Positions 9,171 through 16,680 of a stretch of 64,000 bases of DNA are shown here, piece after piece (position 1 is the first letter of the stretch; the number at the start of each line of letters is the position of its first letter). This DNA comes from Glo-17 sp964637835 (GTDB lineage: Bacteria; Krumholzibacteriota; Krumholzibacteriia; LZORAL124-64-63): positions 1 through 64,000 of the forward strand of contig CAZWYF010000010.1 of NCBI GenBank assembly GCA_964637835.1. The letters are read 5' to 3'. The translations under genes and the position numbers were made by a program. The notes under the pieces are model-generated. The model ran no database searches. It saw only the letters and a program-made list of their open reading frames with translations, and was not told where the DNA came from.

Positions 9171-10638
9171 CCGCAAGCAACCCGGTGATCTCCTCGAGCC
9201 GTCGGTGTACCTGGTCATCGACGCGGTGATGCTGGTGGTGTCGTTCCTGGCCACCTACTGGCTGCGCTTCCACAGCGGGTTGATCCTGGTGCCGCTGGGC
9301 ATCCCGCCGCTGGGACCCTACCTGGTGGCCAGCGCGGTGATCGTGGTGGTGTTCCTGGCGATCTTCTACGGGCAGGGGCTCTATTCCGAGCGCGGGGGGC
9401 GCCGGGTGGAACGGGACTTCGTGGAGCTGTTCCGCGGCGTGGTCCTGGGCAGCCTGCTGGTGCTGGCCCTGACCTTCTTCCAGCGGCAGATGACCTACAG
9501 CCGCTGGTTCTTCGGGCTCTTCTTCTGGATCGCCTGGCTCTCGCTCTGCCTGGGCCGGGTCCTGGCACGGCGCCTGCTGGCGCGGCTGCTGCACCGCGGC
9601 CTGCGGCGCACGCGCGTGCTCCTGGTGGGCAACAACCCCATGCGCGGGCGGCTCCTGCGGATGGTGCGCGAGCTGCCGGGCCTCGGGCTCGAGCCCGTGG
9701 GCTGGTTGCGCGTGCCGCAGGAAGAGGACGCCGGACCGGAGGCCGAGCCCGCCGTGGCCGCCCTGCTGGATGCCGACGGGCAGGAGCATCCGCGTGGCCC
9801 GTTGCCACCCATCCCGTGCCTGGGGGTGGTGGACGAGGTGGCCCGGGTGGTCCGCGAGCACGCCGTCGACCGGGTGGTGCTCACCCTGCGGTTCGATCAG
9901 CTCCCGCTGATCAGCCAGATCGCCGGCGAGGTGGCCGACCGGACCACCGACGTGCAGTGGGTGCCGGATCTCTTCGAGTTGCACACCAGCAAGTTGCACC
10001 TGCGGGAGGTGGCTGGCATCCCGTTCGTCTCGGTGCGTGCGGTGTCGCTCAGTGGCGCCGACCGCATCGTCAAGCGGATCTTCGATCTCGCCCTCTCGCT
10101 GCTGGCCCTCGTGGCCCTGTTGCCGGTCCTCGCGGTGCTGGCGCTGCTGGTCCGGTCGAGCAGTCCCGGCCCCGTCCTCTATCGCCAGGACCGCGTGGGC
10201 CGTGACGGGCGGCAGTTCGCCATGCTGAAGTTCCGCACCATGCGTCCGGACGCCGAGGTGGCCACGGGGCCGGTGTGGACCCAGGCGGACGACCCGCGCA
10301 TCACCCCGGTGGGGCGGTGGCTGCGCCGCTGGAGCCTGGACGAGCTGCCGCAGTTGTGGAACGTCCTGCGGGGGGACATGTCCCTGGTGGGACCACGGCC
10401 GGAGCGCCACGTGTTCGTGGAGAAGTTCCGCCGCCAGATGCCGCGCTACTTCGAGCGCCATCGGGTCAAGTCGGGCCTGACCGGGTGGGCGCAGGTCAAT
10501 GGCCTGCGCGGGAACACCAGCATCGAGGATCGGACCCTCTACGACCTGCATTACGTCGAGAACTGGTCCCTGTGGCTCGATCTGCGGATCCTGCTGATGA
10601 CCGTCCATCACGTCCTGCGCGGGGAGAACGCGTACTGA
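9163..10638 (+). CDS. Polyprenyl glycosylphosphotransferase (WbaP/WcaJ-type)
   Basis: A 491-aa integral membrane enzyme that transfers a sugar-1-phosphate to undecaprenyl phosphate, starting polysaccharide synthesis. The N-terminal half has four or five helices and a CoA-binding-3-like Rossmann region. The catalytic bacterial sugar transferase domain begins near residue 304 with 'KRIFDLALSLLAL', and includes 'KFRTMRPDAE', 'WSLDELPQLWNVLRGDMSLV' and 'GPRPE', ending 'VKSGLTGWAQVNGLRG'. All usual catalytic acidic residues appear intact, in contrast to the decayed copy at 50274. Start is GTG, overlapping the GT4 gene by 8 bases. Confidence 0.92.
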   Translation: MPDRKQPGDLLEPSVYLVIDAVMLVVSFLATYWLRFHSGLILVPLGIPPLGPYLVASAVIVVVFLAIFYGQGLYSERGGRRVERDFVELFRGVVLGSLLVLALTFFQRQMTYSRWFFGLFFWIAWLSLCLGRVLARRLLARLLHRGLRRTRVLLVGNNPMRGRLLRMVRELPGLGLEPVGWLRVPQEEDAGPEAEPAVAALLDADGQEHPRGPLPPIPCLGVVDEVARVVREHAVDRVVLTLRFDQLPLISQIAGEVADRTTDVQWVPDLFELHTSKLHLREVAGIPFVSVRAVSLSGADRIVKRIFDLALSLLALVALLPVLAVLALLVRSSSPGPVLYRQDRVGRDGRQFAMLKFRTMRPDAEVATGPVWTQADDPRITPVGRWLRRWSLDELPQLWNVLRGDMSLVGPRPERHVFVEKFRRQMPRYFERHRVKSGLTGWAQVNGLRGNTSIEDRTLYDLHYVENWSLWLDLRILLMTVHHVLRGENAY

Positions 10639-10639
10639 G

Positions 10640-11560
10640 ATGAGCGCCAACCGAGCGGCGCTGCCGCCGCCCTCCGTCCTGCTCGACAGCCTGCGGCCGC
10701 GCCAGTGGACCAAGAATCTGGTCCTGCTGGCCGGCGTGATCTTCGCCCAGCAGTTCACCCATGCGCCGAGCGTGCTGCGGGCGGTGGCCGCCTGCGTGGT
10801 GTTCTGTCTGGCGTCGGGCGCGGTCTACATCTTCAACGACATCCGCGACGTGGCGCAGGATCGTCTGCATCCCTACAAGCGCCTGCGACCCATCGCCGCT
10901 GGCCGCCTGCCCATCCGGACGGCCTGGCGTGTCTGGGGCGTGCTCGTGGTGTTCTGCCTGGCGGCGGCGGCGCCGCTGGGATGGCCGTTCCTGGCGGCGA
11001 CCGCGGGCTTCTTCGGCTGGAACGCGCTCTATTCCATGCTGCTCAAGCGCCTGCCGGTACTGGACGTGGTGGGTATCGGCATCAGCTTCGTGATCCGGGC
11101 CCTGGCGGGCGCCCTGGTGCTGCTGCCGCTGCATCCGCAGCTGGAGATCTCCGCCTGGTTGCTGATCTGTCCCTTCTTCCTCTCGCTCTACCTGGGCTTC
11201 TGCAAGCGCCGCAACGAGCTGCTCAAGCTCAACGCCGACGGCGACCGGGGCACCCGGCCGGTGCTGCTGGCGTACAACGAGACCACCCTCAATTCCATGA
11301 TCGGCGCGAGCTTCGGCATGTCGCTGGCGGCCTATGCCATGTACACGGTCTGGCCCTCGACGGTGAACCACTTCGGCACTCGCGACCTGGTCTGGACCAC
11401 GGTGTTCGTGCTGCTGGGGCTCTGGCGATACACCTTCCTGGTCTTCAAGGAAGGGCGAGGCGGCCGTCCCCACGAGATCCTGCTCAACGACCCCGTCCTG
11501 CAGTTGATCGTCCTCGGCTGGATCGGGGTGTTCGTGGCCATCATCGGCCCGGGCCGCTGA
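10640..11560 (+). CDS. Decaprenyl-phosphate phosphoribosyltransferase-like UbiA-family membrane protein
   Basis: A 306-aa multi-helix UbiA-superfamily prenyltransferase. The motif at about residues 67-90, 'NDIRDVAQDRLHPYKRLRP' followed by IAAG, is characteristic of the DPPR synthase branch, which transfers phosphoribose from PRPP to a polyprenyl phosphate to supply furanose sugars such as arabinofuranose. A second acidic region lies later in the protein. It follows the WbaP gene by one base and is in the same operon. The epimerase partners (DprE1/DprE2) are not in the window, so the final sugar may be ribofuranose or the partners lie elsewhere. Confidence 0.82.
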   Translation: MSANRAALPPPSVLLDSLRPRQWTKNLVLLAGVIFAQQFTHAPSVLRAVAACVVFCLASGAVYIFNDIRDVAQDRLHPYKRLRPIAAGRLPIRTAWRVWGVLVVFCLAAAAPLGWPFLAATAGFFGWNALYSMLLKRLPVLDVVGIGISFVIRALAGALVLLPLHPQLEISAWLLICPFFLSLYLGFCKRRNELLKLNADGDRGTRPVLLAYNETTLNSMIGASFGMSLAAYAMYTVWPSTVNHFGTRDLVWTTVFVLLGLWRYTFLVFKEGRGGRPHEILLNDPVLQLIVLGWIGVFVAIIGPGR

Positions 11561-11606
11561 CCGGTCCGGGGCGCGGAACGATGGGGTCACCGAAAGGCGA
11601 GACACG

Positions 11607-12527
11607 ATGAGTCCAGTCCACGGCAGTGCGGCGCAGCGGATCCGGGTCTCCGCACCGGGCAAGGTGAACCTCCATCTCGAGGTGCTGCGCCAGCGCCACG
11701 ATGGCTTTCACGAGATCGAGACCATCCTGCAGGCCATCGACCTGCAGGACACGGTACGGGTGACCCTCCGCGAACGGCGGGTCGGCAGGGCGCCGGACAT
11801 CGAGTTGCTGGTCCGGCCCGACGGCGTGATCCCCGACGACGAGCGCAACCTCTGCTGGCGCGCGGCCCGCCTCTTCTGCCACGAGCAACGGGTCAGCGGC
11901 CACCTGCAGATCGAGCTGGACAAGGTGGTCCCCGCCGGCGCCGGACTGGGGGGCGGCAGCAGCGACGCCATGGCCACCCTGGTGGCCTGCGATCGCCTGT
12001 TCGGCACCGGACTGGACCACGACGCGCTGGCGGCCATGGGGGCGAAACTGGGTGCGGACGTGCCGTTCTTTCTACGCGGTGGAACGCAGCTGGCCCGGGG
12101 CGTGGGGACCGAGCTCATCCCGCTTCCCCAGCTGCGGCCGGTGGGGTTCGTGATCCTCAAGCCACGCTTCTCGATCGATACGGGAACGGTCTATGGCGCC
12201 CTGAAAATGGGATTGACAGTCCGTTCACCGGCGGCTAACCTCCAAGTAATAAAGCCATTATTGGCCAGGTTCCCGTCCCGGCCCTGGTTCGGTTTCAACC
12301 GGCTGGAGGACGTGGTCTTACCGGCGCATCCGGATCTGAGCCGGGTCCTGTTACAGCTTCGTGAGAAGTGTCCCGTCGCGATGCTGTCGGGGAGCGGATC
12401 GGCCATCTTCGGTGTCACCGGGACCCGGGGCCAGGCGGAGGAGCTGGTGCGGCAGTTCCGCGACGCGATGGATTTCGTCAGTGCGGTGGGTCCCCTCGAT
12501 CGGGGGGTCCGCATCCTGGAGGGATGA
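11607..12527 (+). CDS. ispE: 4-diphosphocytidyl-2-C-methyl-D-erythritol kinase
   Basis: IspE phosphorylates CDP-methylerythritol in the non-mevalonate isoprenoid pathway. The 306-aa GHMP kinase has the N-terminal 'APGKVNLHLEV' motif, the ATP-binding 'PAGAGLGGGSSDA' glycine-rich loop and the C-terminal 'AMLSGSGSAIFGV' motif. The ATG follows a CGAAAGG-like site 46 bases after the previous gene. A stretch around 12200-12290 uses AT-rich codons (GTA, ATA, TTA) otherwise avoided here and contains a promoter-like sequence. The stop overlaps a possible upstream start for spoVG. Confidence 0.94.
   Translation: MSPVHGSAAQRIRVSAPGKVNLHLEVLRQRHDGFHEIETILQAIDLQDTVRVTLRERRVGRAPDIELLVRPDGVIPDDERNLCWRAARLFCHEQRVSGHLQIELDKVVPAGAGLGGGSSDAMATLVACDRLFGTGLDHDALAAMGAKLGADVPFFLRGGTQLARGVGTELIPLPQLRPVGFVILKPRFSIDTGTVYGALKMGLTVRSPAANLQVIKPLLARFPSRPWFGFNRLEDVVLPAHPDLSRVLLQLREKCPVAMLSGSGSAIFGVTGTRGQAEELVRQFRDAMDFVSAVGPLDRGVRILEG
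12213..12241 (+). promoter_or_regulatory. Candidate internal promoter inside ispE, for spoVG
   Basis: A perfect TTGACA (12213-12218), 17-bp spacer and TAACCT (12236-12241). Just downstream, 12243-12265 contains an imperfect inverted repeat (CCAAgTAAT, 6-base centre, ATTATTGG). The AT-rich patch and its rare codons within a GC-rich gene suggest selection for a regulatory role; function is inferred. Confidence 0.4.
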
Positions 12528-12577
12528 GTTGCCGGACGATCCATGATACGGCGGCTGCAGCCGAAAGCGAGTTTGGC

Positions 12578-12910
12578 GTGAACATTACCGAGATCAGGAT
12601 TACCTTGAGGGACGACAACAAGCTCAAAGGTTTCGCCAGCATCACCCTGGACGACAGCTTCGTGGTCCGCGGGCTGAAGATCATCGAGGGAGCGTCCGGA
12701 CCGTTCATCGCCATGCCCAGTCGCAAGCGCAAGGACGGGACGTTCCAGGACATCGCGCATCCCATCAACATGGAGACGCGCGAGTGGATGGAGGGCCAGA
12801 TCATCGCCGCCTACAAGCAGGAACTGCAACGGGCCGAGAGCGGGATGATCGATCGTGGCCACGGTGGCCACGGCGACGATCCCGGCTCGGTCATGGAAGA
12901 GAGCTACTAG
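12578..12910 (+). CDS. spoVG: SpoVG family RNA/DNA-binding regulator
   Basis: A small site-specific nucleic-acid-binding regulator, known in Bacillus, Staphylococcus and Borrelia to act on gene expression. The 110-aa protein starts with the canonical strand 'NITEIRITL', followed by 'KGFASITLDDSFVVRGLKII' and 'IAMPSRKRKDGTFQDIAHPI', matching the family closely. I prefer the GTG at 12578 because the protein then aligns with Bacillus SpoVG from its first residue; an in-frame ATG at 12524 (overlapping the ispE stop) would add 18 unmatched residues and has its GGAGGG too close. A basic/acidic tail of about 25 residues follows the domain. Confidence 0.85.
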   Translation: MNITEIRITLRDDNKLKGFASITLDDSFVVRGLKIIEGASGPFIAMPSRKRKDGTFQDIAHPINMETREWMEGQIIAAYKQELQRAESGMIDRGHGGHGDDPGSVMEESY

Positions 12911-12936
12911 GCCGCCGGTGCGGTCACCGGGATCGC

Positions 12937-13011
12937 TGGGGCGTCGTCAAGTGGTAAGACACAAGGTTTTGGTCCTTGCATTCGCAGGTTCGAATCCTGC
13001 CGCCCCAGCCA
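12937..13011 (+). tRNA. tRNA-Gln (anticodon TTG), CCA encoded
   Basis: The acceptor stem 12937-12943 (TGGGGCG) pairs fully with 13001-13007. The anticodon stem 12962-12966/12974-12978 encloses a 7-base loop with TTG at 12969-12971. The T arm (12984-13000) has a GCAGG stem and TTCGAAT loop. A G discriminator and genomic CCA (13009-13011) complete it. It lies 26 bases after spoVG, so it may be cotranscribed with spoVG or prs. Confidence 0.97.
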
Positions 13012-13099
13012 TGCGTTCACCTGCCCCCACCGAGGGGCATTTTCCTTGCCCGGGCGACCGCCGCGCCCACCGGACGCGCCGGGCCCGTGAGGTGGTCGG

Positions 13100-14038
13100 A
13101 TGTACAACGAGCTGGTCCTGATCAGCGGCAACGCCAACCCCGAGATCAGCCGCCGCATCGCCGACTGCCTGGGCGCGGAGCTGCGCCAGGTGGAGGTCGC
13201 CCGCTTCTCCGACGGCGAGGTGTCGGTGAAGATCGAGGAGAACATCCGCGGCACCGACTGCTTCCTCATCCAGCCCACCAATCCGCCCGCCGAGAACCTG
13301 ATCGAGCTGCTCCTGCTGCTCGATGCGGTGCGGCGGGCGTCGTGCCGGCGGGTGACCGCCGTGATCCCCTACTTCGGCTACGCCCGGCAGGACCGCAAGG
13401 ACCAGCCGCGCGTGCCCATCGGCGCCAAGCTCATGGCCAACCTGATCACCGCCGCGGGGGCCAACCGCGTGCTGACCATCGATCTGCACGCTCCGCAGAT
13501 CCAGGGCTTCTTCGACATCCCCCTCGATCATCTCTACTCGGCGCCGGTCCTCCTGCGGCACTTCCGCGACATCGATCCGGACCGCACCGCCGTGGTGGCG
13601 CCCGACGTGGGCAGCATCAAGATGGCCCGCAGCTTCGCCAAGCGGTTGCAGGTGAGCCTGGCGATCATCGACAAGCGCCGGCCGCGCGCCAACGACCTCG
13701 AGGTGATGAACTTCATCGGGGACGTCGATGGCAAGGACGTGATCATCTTCGACGACATGGTCGACACGGCCGGCACCCTCTGCAGCGCGGCCCGGGTCTG
13801 CGTCGAGAAGCAGGGGGCGCGGTCGGTCATGGCCTGCTGCACGCATCCCATCCTCTCCGGCCCGGCCCTCGAGCGGATCAACGAATCGCCCCTCTCCGAG
13901 CTGGCGGTCACCAACACCATCCCGTTCACGCGCCATGAAGAGTGTCCCAGGATCCAGGTCCTGGATGTGGCGCCGCTGCTGGCCGAGGCCATCGACCGCA
14001 TCCATCTCGAGAAGACCATCAGCGCGCTGTTCAGCTGA
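13100..14038 (+). CDS. prs: Ribose-phosphate pyrophosphokinase
   Basis: Makes PRPP from ribose 5-phosphate and ATP for nucleotide, histidine and (here possibly) phosphoribosyl-lipid synthesis. The 312-aa length is standard for class I enzymes. Visible motifs are 'FSDGEVSVKIEENIRG', the flexible-loop 'YFGYARQDRKDQPR', 'VLTIDLHAPQIQGFF' metal-binding segment and the PRPP loop 'VIIFDDMVDTAGTL'. The ATG is 88 bases after the tRNA. A GC hairpin without a T run follows the stop. Confidence 0.97.
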   Translation: MYNELVLISGNANPEISRRIADCLGAELRQVEVARFSDGEVSVKIEENIRGTDCFLIQPTNPPAENLIELLLLLDAVRRASCRRVTAVIPYFGYARQDRKDQPRVPIGAKLMANLITAAGANRVLTIDLHAPQIQGFFDIPLDHLYSAPVLLRHFRDIDPDRTAVVAPDVGSIKMARSFAKRLQVSLAIIDKRRPRANDLEVMNFIGDVDGKDVIIFDDMVDTAGTLCSAARVCVEKQGARSVMACCTHPILSGPALERINESPLSELAVTNTIPFTRHEECPRIQVLDVAPLLAEAIDRIHLEKTISALFS

Positions 14039-14081
14039 CCGGACGGCCTGGTGCGGCCGGGCGGGCGTCCCGCCGCCCGTC

Positions 14082-14110
14082 TTGACAGCGACGGAGCGCC
14101 GTGCTTTCTT
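14082..14110 (+). promoter_or_regulatory. Sigma70-like promoter for rplY-pth
   Basis: TTGACA (14082-14087), 17-bp spacer and TTTCTT (14105-14110) with TGC immediately ahead. The predicted leader is about 135 bases long and contains paired GC-rich segments (14161-14196), which could be regulatory. By-eye prediction. Confidence 0.5.
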
Positions 14111-14251
14111 TTGCGGTCCTTTGCGCCAAGCGCACGGTCGCCCCGGAATATGTCAGCTCCGGGGGGCGCGGACGTCACGGGGCGTCCCCGCGGAGGATCC
14201 TTGCCGCCAGACGGCGAGCCCGACGGATCGTGCACAACCAGGAGGCAGCCG

Positions 14252-14896
14252 ATGGGCCTGGTCAAGATCAAAGTCAGCAAGCGTCAGACCACCGGGAAGA
14301 ACCAGAATCGCCGGACCCGCGCCGCGGGCAACATCCCGGCCGTGATCTACGGCAACGATCGCGCGGCGACCAACGTCCAGATCGACACCCACGACTTCAC
14401 CCGCGTGCTGCAGAAGTCCGGCGGCCGCTCGGTGATCTTCGATGTCGAGCTCGAGGGCGACTCCGAGAACCCGCTGGCGCTCCTGCGAGACATCCAGCAG
14501 CACCCGGTGACCGACGAGATCCACCACGTCGACCTGCTGGAGATCCCCCGTGGCGAGCCCGTGGAGGTGGAGGTGTTCGTGGTGCCCACCGGCGAGCCCC
14601 AGCCGGTGAAGTTCAACGAGGGCGAGGTCATCCAGCTGCTCGACAGCGTCACGGTGCGCTGCCTGCCGCGCGAGGTCCCCGAGACCCTCGAGGTGGACAT
14701 CAGCGAGCTGGGCATCAACGACTCCCTCTTCGTCAAGGATGTCTCCACGCCCGTGGGCGAGATCGTCAACGACCCCGAGCAGCAGCTGCTGGTGGTCAAG
14801 GCCGTCTCGATCTTCGTCGAGGAAGGCGAGGAGGGCGCCGAGGAGACCGAGGCCGAGGGCGAGGGTGGCGAGGAAGCCGCCCCCGAGGACGAGTAG
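14252..14896 (+). CDS. rplY: 50S ribosomal protein L25 (CTC form)
   Basis: L25 binds 5S rRNA. The 214-aa product is the long CTC form: an N-terminal L25 domain (about 1-95, 'IPAVIYGNDRAATNVQID') and the C-terminal TL5-type domain (about 96-190), followed by a glutamate-rich tail from about 188. The ATG at 14252 with GGAGG 7 bases upstream is chosen over longer upstream frames because the protein then begins just before the conserved domain. It sits between prs and pth as in Bacillus (prs-ctc-pth). Confidence 0.95.
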   Translation: MGLVKIKVSKRQTTGKNQNRRTRAAGNIPAVIYGNDRAATNVQIDTHDFTRVLQKSGGRSVIFDVELEGDSENPLALLRDIQQHPVTDEIHHVDLLEIPRGEPVEVEVFVVPTGEPQPVKFNEGEVIQLLDSVTVRCLPREVPETLEVDISELGINDSLFVKDVSTPVGEIVNDPEQQLLVVKAVSIFVEEGEEGAEETEAEGEGGEEAAPEDE

Positions 14897-14986
14897 CGAC
14901 CGCGCCGGCCTGCTGCCGCGAGCGTTCGGGACCGACGAGGTGGGGCCGCGACGCTCCACCTCGTCGGCGTTTCCGGGAGACCGACC

Positions 14987-15661
14987 TTGAGACTGGTCCT
15001 GGGACTGGGCAACCCCGGCCCACGTTACGCGCACACCCGTCACAACGTGGGGTTCCGCTGCGTGGAGGCGGTGGCGCGGCGGCTGGGCCTGACGTTCGAG
15101 CAGCCGGTGCCGCAGTACCGCGAGGCGGTGGGCGAGGGGCCGGGCGGACCGGTGGCGCTGTTGCAGCCGCTGACCTACATGAACCGCAGCGGCGAGGCGG
15201 CCAGGATCTGGAGCCGGCGGCATGGTGCGGTGCTGGGCCCTGGCGCCTGGCGACCGGATCCCCTGCCGTTGCCTTCAGACCCCCGGGTGGATCCGGCGCC
15301 CTGGGTGATTCCCGTGGTGGTCTGCGACGACATCCACCTGCCGCTGGGCTCGGTGCGCATCCGGGCGGGCGGGAGCGACGGGGGCCAGAACGGCCTCGCG
15401 TCGGTGATCGCCGCGGCGGGTGGGCAAGAGGTGCCGCGCCTGCGGCTCGGCGTGGGGCCGCGGGACACGACCCTCGCTCCCGCGGACTGGGCCGATCACG
15501 TCCTGGCGCCTTTCACGCCCGGCGAGGTGGACGCGGCCGGCGACCTGGTCGAGCGGGGGGCCGACGCCCTGCTGACGCTGCTGGCCGACGGGCCGCAAGC
15601 GGCCGGATCGCGCCACAATCGCCGTGTGCAGCCCGATCGGGACTTGCCCGCCTCCGACTGA
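14987..15661 (+). CDS. pth: Peptidyl-tRNA hydrolase, with central insertion
   Basis: Pth releases peptides from prematurely dissociated peptidyl-tRNA. The TTG start at 14987 follows a GGGAGA site and puts the conserved 'LGLGNPGPRY' at the N terminus. Catalytic residues by alignment with E. coli are Asn9, His19, Asn66, Asp114 and Asn135. Two oddities are visible: the usual His before the last Asn is Gln134 ('GGQNGL'), and about 30 extra residues (about 77-105, proline-rich) sit between the 'YMNRSG' and 'VVVCDD' segments. At 224 aa it is longer than the usual 190 or so. Confidence 0.9.
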   Translation: MRLVLGLGNPGPRYAHTRHNVGFRCVEAVARRLGLTFEQPVPQYREAVGEGPGGPVALLQPLTYMNRSGEAARIWSRRHGAVLGPGAWRPDPLPLPSDPRVDPAPWVIPVVVCDDIHLPLGSVRIRAGGSDGGQNGLASVIAAAGGQEVPRLRLGVGPRDTTLAPADWADHVLAPFTPGEVDAAGDLVERGADALLTLLADGPQAAGSRHNRRVQPDRDLPASD

Positions 15662-15672
15662 TGGGGTATATT
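15644..15672 (+). promoter_or_regulatory. Sigma70-like promoter for rpsF operon
   Basis: TTGCCC (15644-15649), 17-bp spacer and TATATT (15667-15672). The promoter overlaps the end of pth. It gives a leader of about 175 bases before the rpsF start. Confidence 0.55.
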
Positions 15673-15678
15673 GCCCAG

Positions 15679-15854
15679 CCTGCCTCGCGGCAGGTGCGGG
15701 CCATGTCCCGCGCGACAGCGCCATGAACGTGAACGGCACCGGACACGTCTGGCGATCATCCATCCCTACCCGGGTTGACGGCTCCGAGCCGCCGCACTGG
15801 CGGTCGGCGGCCGAAAAGGACACCGGGTCGTTCCGTCCGAAGGGAGGTGTTCCA
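15679..15854 (+). promoter_or_regulatory. rpsF 5' leader, possibly an S6:S18 autoregulatory site
   Basis: The long GC-rich leader contains two CACCGG sequences, similar to the CACCG element of the S6:S18-binding motif known in other bacteria, and several potential stems. The match is short and the secondary structure was not computed, so the assignment is tentative. No coding frame in it looks real. Confidence 0.25.
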
Positions 15855-16220
15855 GTGCGCAAGTACGAGTGTGTCTTCATCCTGCGGGCCGATCTGCCCG
15901 AGGCCGAGATGCGCAAGCGCGTCGACCGCGTGACCGAGATCGTCACCGACGGTGGCGGCGAGATGACTCTCGAGGATCACTGGGGTGTGCGCAAGCTGGC
16001 CTACGAGATCGAGAAGCAGACCAAGGGAGACTACATGCTCCTGCGGTTCAACGCCGATCCGGCCGTGACCGCTCCGCTCGACAAGTTCCTGCGCCAGGAC
16101 GACCAGGTGCTGCGGCATCTGGTGGTGCTGGATGAGGAATGGGAGGAGCGCAACCGCGTGGCCATGGCCAAGCGTCGCCAGCAGATGGCGGACGAGGAAG
16201 CTGCGGACAACCAGGAGTGA
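15855..16220 (+). CDS. rpsF: 30S ribosomal protein S6
   Basis: S6 binds the central domain of 16S rRNA together with S18. The 121-aa product starts 'MRKYECVFILRADLPE' and includes 'DHWGVRKLAYEIEKQTKGDYMLL' minus a few residues at each end, as in the family. A glutamate/aspartate-rich C-terminal tail is present. The GTG at 15855 is preceded by AAGGGAGG, a strong ribosome site, and the upstream open frame does not match the family. There is no ssb gene between it and rpsR, unlike many bacteria. Confidence 0.95.
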   Translation: MRKYECVFILRADLPEAEMRKRVDRVTEIVTDGGGEMTLEDHWGVRKLAYEIEKQTKGDYMLLRFNADPAVTAPLDKFLRQDDQVLRHLVVLDEEWEERNRVAMAKRRQQMADEEAADNQE

Positions 16221-16276
16221 GCCCGGGACCGGCCGTCCCATGAGGTCGGCCGCCGAAGCGCGAAAGGAGCATCGAT

Positions 16277-16543
16277 ATGGCGCGCAAGAACATGCGCATC
16301 AAGAAGAAGAAGAAGAAGAGAAGGCCAGGGAAACAGAAGCCCTGCTACTTCTCGAAGATGGGCTACGTCTGCATCGACTACAAGGACGAGGAGCTCCTGC
16401 GCCGGTTCGTCACCGAGCGCGGCAAGATCGCCCCGCGGCGCAACACCGGCACCACGGCCCGGTACCAGCGCATGCTCTCGGTGGCGGTCAAGCGGGCACG
16501 CCATCTGGCGTTGCTGCCCTTCGTCCGCGAGTATTACCGGTAG
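16277..16543 (+). CDS. rpsR: 30S ribosomal protein S18
   Basis: S18 (88 aa) partners S6 on 16S rRNA. A long lysine/arginine-rich N terminus is followed by 'CYFSKMGYVCIDYKDEELLRRF' minus its ends, 'GKIAPRRNTGTT' and 'RARHLALLPF', all diagnostic. Two Cys residues (about 23 and 32) remain but not in the four-Cys zinc form. The ATG follows an AAAGGAG ribosome site. Confidence 0.96.
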   Translation: MARKNMRIKKKKKKRRPGKQKPCYFSKMGYVCIDYKDEELLRRFVTERGKIAPRRNTGTTARYQRMLSVAVKRARHLALLPFVREYYR

Positions 16544-16550
16544 TGGGCGG

Positions 16551-16658
16551 GCGAGGGGCGCGCGTCGCCCCTCGCCACCGCACCGGACAGCGACCGGACC
16601 GGGCCCCCGGGGCCGGTGGTCCGGGAACGCCGTCTCGCGGCCGACCCCGGTCGGCCGC
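16551..16658 (+). other. Three successive strong RNA hairpins between rpsR and rplI
   Basis: Hairpin 1: 16551-16560 pairs perfectly with 16566-16575 (10 bp, 5-base loop). Hairpin 2: 16594-16600 pairs with 16618-16624, with nested GC pairing inside. Hairpin 3: 16637-16645 pairs with 16650-16658 (9 bp, 4-base loop). No T run follows any of them, so they may protect, attenuate or process the mRNA rather than act as simple terminators. Confidence 0.5.
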
Positions 16659-16680
16659 CAACGCATCAAGGTGGTTCGTG

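Noticed and set aside
12524..12577. An 18-residue N-terminal extension of SpoVG from the ATG at 12524
   Set aside because: The added residues do not match the family, and GGAGGG lies directly next to the ATG, too close for normal initiation. The GTG at 12578 fits the family start; the ATG is kept only as an alternative.
16221..16276. A missing ssb gene between rpsF and rpsR
   Set aside because: Only 56 bases separate the genes, enough for a ribosome site only; many phyla lack ssb at this place, so it is not a deletion specific to this genome.
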